Origin: Oenanthe sinensis
Lineage: Eukaryota > Streptophyta > Magnoliopsida > Apiales > Apiaceae
Direction of reading: 5' to 3'
Assembly: GCA_028671895.1 (NCBI GenBank)
Contig: CM053806.1
Coordinates: 19,169,001 to 19,233,000 of the forward strand
Length of the DNA: 64,000 nucleotides
Shown piece by piece: positions 58,800 to 64,000 of the stretch (the first letter of the stretch is position 1; every line of letters starts with the position of its first letter). A model generated the notes under the pieces. The model had not been told where the DNA came from. It searched no databases and saw only the letters and a program-made list of their open reading frames with translations. A program made the position numbers and the translations under genes.

Positions 58800-60124
58800 A
58801 TCACTTCTTGTAATTTAGATTACACAATAATTACACTACCATTATTGCTAATGAAGAGATCTATGACGCGAACGCATCCATCACTTCTATGTCTCTATAT
58901 TCTTTTCTCCCAAATTCCCCTTTCTTTTCATCCGTATCACGCTTCCGTTTATTATTCTTAATAAATCAATTATATCCCTAGTTACAGTAAATCATCGTGA
59001 GTCATCTTCTCCATTGAGATCCGATCTTCTTCTCCGACAAGATTCAATCATTTCATGCTTCTTCTCAAAAATAACAATTGATATAGATTGGTGATTTATT
59101 TATTTAACACAAATTAGTGATTTCAAAACTATAAATCAATGATTTTTGCAATACGATTTAGTGATTTTAGTTCAGATATGATATTATTATCATATATTAT
59201 ATTAAGATTTCAGATCTGGTAATGGCTTTTATGGTGATTAATATAAATTGAATTTGAAAATGGTGGAATTAGAATTCGGTGTAATACGATTTGTATGTGA
59301 TAGTTGTTATAGGTTGAGGTAGTTGCTGGAATCAATGGTTATCAGAGATAGCTATGATGAGGAAATGAAGATACAAAGAAGAAGAAGAAGATGAATAAGT
59401 TGCAATGGTCGGTGGTGAGATTTTTCTGTTAGTATAAAGATAGCGAGGGATAATGATGATTCGTGTTTTGTATATATATTTTGTATGAAATAATTCTTTT
59501 TTAAATTGGTCACAGCGTGTAAGAATTGGGGCAGCGTGTAAAAATATGGGTCGGGTTGTAATAAAATTTAATGGGCTAGACTATTTTCTAGTTTCTGTTT
59601 TATTTTTGTTTCTAGTAGAATAAGACCCTATATATGTATAGAGAGTATTACTCAAATGAGAAATATATTAAATGAGAAATAAGAAATAACTAGTCTGACT
59701 CAAATAAAATAAAACTCAGCCCAAACATACACAATTGCAAATAATTAATGTTAAGTACGGTGAGCGTTCACACCCTCGGACCTGCGTGTGTTCGCCCCCT
59801 CTGTCCCCGGCTCTGTCTAGTGTCTTATGATGTGTAATTTGATTATACAATTACACTTACTCATTTATATTTTTAATTTTACATAATAAATATAAATAAA
59901 TAAAGTTTTATTAAAAAATTATATTATTAAAATCAGTAATTCATATTATATAAATCAATATTTAATATTAAAAAAATTAATATTTAATTTCATTACGCTT
60001 GATAATTTATGTTTTTAATTTTAAATAATAAATGTAATATATATTTTTATTAAAATAAATTATATAATAAAAATCGGTAACTCATATTATATAAATCAAT
60101 ATTTAATATTATAAAAATAAGTAT
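58800..60124. other. AT-rich intergenic DNA with repeat fragments
   Basis: No gene. A stretch at about 59520-59610 is an imperfect inverse of 46243-46330 on the other side of the copia element, so both may be ends of one older element. Motifs ACTCAAATGAGAAATA (about 59652) and AAATCAGTAATTCATATTATA (59930 and 60068) recur and link to the inverted repeat that follows. Confidence 0.45.
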
Positions 60125-60884
60125 TTAATATAATATAAATCACTAAATTATATAACATAAATCAGTATTTAATATTATAGAAATCAGTATTTATTATTAT
60201 AGAAATCACTAAATTATATACACTGAGTTCACAAAAATAATAGAGTTCGCCGAAAAAATGAAAGTCATCCAAATATAACACATATGATATGGAAACTGAT
60301 CCTTAGGAGATGGAGAAAAATATGATGAAATTAGATTTAAAAAAATTCACCAATTAACAGGAAAACATAAATTTAAAACGGATGAGATTAAGTTGGTTGT
60401 TTGTGTGATAGTGCATTTAATTTGTGTGTGTGCACTTAGGGACCATTAGATTAAAATTGGATGATTGGCTAAGATCTTATTTCTTATTTCTCATTTGATC
60501 ATTAGCATATATATATAGGCTAATGATCAAATGAGAAATAACTTAAAATGAGAAATAGAAAATTAGATCTTAATTACATATTCAATTTTAATCTAATGGT
60601 CCCAAGATGCAAGCACACATAAATTAAATGCACCCTCACATACACAATCCACTTAATCTCCTTCATTTTAAATTTAATCTTCCCGGTAATTTGTGAACTT
60701 TTTTTCAAATCTAACTTCACTGTATGTGTTATATTTTGATGAATTTTATTTTTCCAGTAATCTCTATTATTTTAGGTGAACCCACTGTATATAAGTTAGT
60801 GATTACTGTAATATTAAATACTGATTTCTGTAATATTAATTACTGATTTCTGTAATATAATTTAGTGATTTCTATTACATTAAA
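60125..60884. repeat. Large imperfect inverted repeat (arms ~370-390 bp)
   Basis: The arms meet at a TATATATATA centre near 60510-60520. Matching landmarks on both sides include CTAATGATCAAATGAGAAAT, GGGACCATTAGATTAAAATT (60440; inverse at 60590), GTGCATTTAATTT, CACAAAAATAATAGAG against its inverse, and AAATCACTAAATTATAT. The transcript of either strand could form a very long hairpin. The right arm stops at 60884 where an LTR-like edge begins. It is either one fold-back element or two head-to-head copies of one family. Confidence 0.75.
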
Positions 60885-63800
60885 TGTGGAGCCCTCCAAA
60901 CCCGGGGTCTAGATTTGGGGGTCACCAACCAATAACAATAATAAAATAATAAACCAGAGGCACACTGGCCCAATAATAAATCAGAGGCGCACTGACCCCG
61001 CCAACAACTAAGGATCGCTAACAGGTTATAGTATGGAATTAAGCAGCTGAAACTAAAAGTAAATCCAAATACTTTATTACAAGCCCACTACCAATCCACA
61101 AACTAAAATTCATAAGTCTAGATAAGTTTTAAGTCTAGATTCAATTTTATTACAAGCACTATCTACAGAGATTCTAAAACAACTAAATACCTGGGAGGCC
61201 CGAGAAGCGAGCGATCCCAACACTTGTCTCTCGCTACGCCTGCTAGAATTGCTGGAATGGCTCATACTGATAGTCTGGCAGAATTTAGATGAAAAGCAAG
61301 AGTGAGCCAAAGAAATGCTCAGCAAGTATATGAACAATTGAAATGTAATCAAAATATGAGATCTGTATGGAGAGTGGAATATAAAATAGTTTATTATCAA
61401 AACTGAACAATAAATAAATCACAGTTTATCTCAACTGAAACAATGCAGTATGTCATCAAAATGAATCAACTGCTCAATATCAATATATAATAGCCATGCT
61501 GACAATATGGATTGGATAATCAACACACACCACTATTGCCCCCTGATCAGGTTCAAAAGCAATAGGACCCCTTTATAGCTCATCGGTACATTTCTATACC
61601 CATAAATATAACAAGGATTTCAAAATATAGGTACCAAAATAGGCAAGTAATGTTAGCCTATAAGAGGATGGAATGGTTACCATATCCCCTTAAATATGAT
61701 GGACTAGTCCCACTAGCCTCTTACACAACGCTGGACTAGTCCCACTAGCCTCTTACGCAACACTGGACCAGTGGGCCACTGGCCTCTTACGCAAATTATA
61801 TCACACTGCTGGACCATGGTCTGTTACTGGCCTTTTACGCTAAAGTCCAATCCAATAGAGCAACCTAAATAAAATAAAGGTATGCTTAGTTTTAAATACA
61901 GATCATATCCTCATTATTTACTACGATAACACCGGATATGATGTGTTTATTATAATCAACTTCCAATATTCAGAGTACGAAACAAGTAACTCTGATGCAC
62001 AGAATAAAACAAGAATCATAAATAGCTCTGAACAATAACTATCTGTCATGATATGAATAATCGAAACAGTAAAACAAAAGTGTTTAGGATGATCATGGAG
62101 AAAATACTTGCTTGTAAAGTGTTTAAAATAATCAAGTAGAAAATACTTGCCTGATATAGAAGCTGTCCTAAAAGCTGGTAATGGGACGACTACTTTGTTC
62201 GTCTATCTACTACCTTGCTTGTATCTACAAATAAAATATTCTAGTTTAGTTCTAGTTTCTACCCATGCGTTCTATCAATAAGGAACACCAAATAATAATT
62301 AATAAACATATAGTATTAATTAGCAGGTGAGGAAACACATAAATCAATCATATAGCAGATAAGACTTACAAGTTAAAGAGCAGTCAAATAAATAAAAGTA
62401 GATTCTAAAATATTATTTGAGTCAAAGTGGATCATTATTATTCACTCCGAATAATTATTGGATCCCTAAATATTTAATAAAATAATAATCCGGATTTATA
62501 AATAAATTAGAAAGTCTCAACTATTTTTGTCACTTCCGAATTATTTTTAGAGTCTCAAACAAATTTGTTTTATTTAAAACAGGTAAAGGGATTACTAAAT
62601 AATTACAAATAAATGACTAAAATAAATAAATAAATAAATCATTTTTATTTTCCAAAATAATTAAATCAAATCAGGCATGATGAGGTCAAGTAGCCAAGTA
62701 TCAAGTACCATTCCAAATTTGACATGTTTAATAGTAGTTAATCAAGATATCAAGGCAAATTACATGGAATGCATATAATATCCTGGACACATGCATAGTA
62801 ACTACTATATTTAACAAGCAGGCAACACACAAGACTCTCTTTTAAATCAGGTAGACATATTAAGATCAAGCAACACTGTATTAAAGTACCAACTGATTAT
62901 ACTTAGCATGTTCAAGTACTAAGTGTCTATAACATATATATAGAGGTATGCAGCTAATACAGATACAATATAGGGATACCAATTAATTAGTACGGTCACT
63001 TAATCAAGTAATCAACTTAGGACATTGGTATGCATACTAGGTCAGATGAATGACTACATATCATGATTAAACATTGATGTCATTAGTAAAGCAAGGAATC
63101 AGATAATTCAGCACACATGGTAATTTTACTCGGGAAAAAGCATGGTATGAGTTATCATTCATCAAGATATATCAGCATAGTGTGTCAGATACTCAAAGAA
63201 ACAGGCCAGTTAAACAATCACTAAAACCAACTATGAATTTTATTCTAGATTAATGATATTCATCATGGCATATTCTAACAGATTGCAAGATATGGCATGA
63301 GTTTGTAAGTAAATATAGTGCAGGCTATCCAGTTGATATGCATAATCAAATAGTGCAAAGTTTTCCAATTAATCAAGCAGTTGATTATATATAGATCAGA
63401 TAGCATGGCAGAAATAAGATTAGTCTTTCAGCATGGTAAGGATCAGATAAAATCAAACAAGGATTGATCATGTCCACGCATTCATAATTTACATAGTAAC
63501 CTTACTAAGCATGGCAGGCATTGCATAGCATTCTTAAAACATCAAGAGACATCAGCCAAGTATATTAGTCATAGTAATTCTAATTAAGTAGAGGCATGGT
63601 AAAGCATTAGTAAAAATATTATTCAGGATAGGCATTTAGAAAGATAGGCATCCAATTATTGATGAGTATAGGTTTCACCAAGATTACATACATACAATTT
63701 ATACATACAAACTAGCTAGGAATCAGCCCGGAAAATAAAAACCCGATCGGAGCTCTGTTTTCCGACGAGTTAAAAAAATAGCAAACAACTCAACCAAACC

Positions 63801-64000
63801 AGACACACATGCTACTGGGCTCAAGATTTATACAACCATGTACCAGATAAAACAAACAGGATGACTATAATTTAAACAAGACTGATTCAGTACATACAAA
63901 CAGTCTATACCATCAAACACATAAAGGGGAAATCGGAAAAGAACGAGAAAGATGACCGGAATAGTTTTTCCGGTGAACTACGAATTGACCTCGAAAATAT
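60885..64000 (-). mobile_element. Probable Ty3/gypsy LTR or terminal part, minus orientation, partial
   Basis: The left edge reads TGTGGAGCCCTCCAAACCCGG. Its inverse, CGGGTTTGGAGGGCTCCACA, resembles the 3' LTR ends of plant chromovirus-type gypsy elements, which often close with a CGGGTTTGGGG-type block followed by ACA. On the minus strand AATAAAG signals lie near 61075, and GCTGAGCATTTCTTTGGCTC near 61305 resembles sequence in such elements. No coding region was found through 64000, so the LTR would be over 3 kb, or the internal region begins unnoticed. No second LTR is in the window. Confidence 0.4.
61701..61852. repeat. 32-bp tandem repeat, four diverged units
   Basis: Units start at 61701, 61733, 61765 and 61811. 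Each has GGACTAGTCCCACTAG or a variant and ends CTCTTACGCAA. The unit core is itself palindromic. The last unit is separated by a 14-base insertion. Confidence 0.85.

Overview
The window is nuclear DNA of a flowering plant, most likely a eudicot. The evidence is intron-rich AT-biased genes, two enzymes with plastid-type N-termini, an ARMADILLO REPEAT ONLY protein, a plant PPR protein, and LTR retrotransposons and MITEs of plant type. The family cannot be fixed from sequence alone. There are four host genes; most of the remainder is transposon-derived.

Layout: 1-3641 is the 3' end of a decayed LTR retrotransposon and its LTR. 4485-5530 holds a probable short LTR and a decayed Ty3/gypsy-like gag. 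7289-18724 (+) is a complete 18-exon gene for the plastid bifunctional aspartokinase/homoserine dehydrogenase (918 codons, every junction in frame), with four small DNA transposons in its introns. 18915-27656 is a Ty1/copia element (TSD TAACC) that landed 191 bp after the stop codon and splits the 3' UTR. 29416-31359 (-) is an intronless ARO-type armadillo gene. 33502-39982 (+) is an 11-exon gene for the plastid naphthoate phytyltransferase (ABC4/MenA type); its fifth intron holds a solo LTR (36657-37518, TSD AAAAT). 43141-44793 (-) is a PPR gene broken by one in-frame TAG. 46508-58794 (-) is a 12.3-kb Ty1/copia element with 1.1-kb LTRs, TSD TATAT, PBS and PPT. About 60125-60884 is a large inverted repeat, cut at its right end by the edge of a probable Ty3/gypsy LTR that runs to the window end.

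The host genes are not a pathway cluster. AK-HSDH catalyses the first and third steps from aspartate towards threonine, isoleucine and methionine. ABC4 makes the phylloquinone precursor in plastids. ARO proteins act in polarised tip growth. The PPR gene would act on organelle RNA if functional. ARO and ABC4 lie head to head with about 2.1 kb between their start codons.

The most unusual structure is the 12.3-kb copia element. It carries about 4.9 kb between pol and its 3' LTR, with a broken same-strand accessory coding region. One palindromic decamer (consensus ATCRAYTGAT) is scattered densely through its LTRs, its noncoding spacer, its gag and its accessory ORF. The 8.7-kb element is also odd: its LTRs are nearly identical but its coding region is ruined throughout, which suggests it was mobilised in trans. 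Exon limits were set by eye from splice sites, phase and remembered family conservation; no alignment or database search was run.
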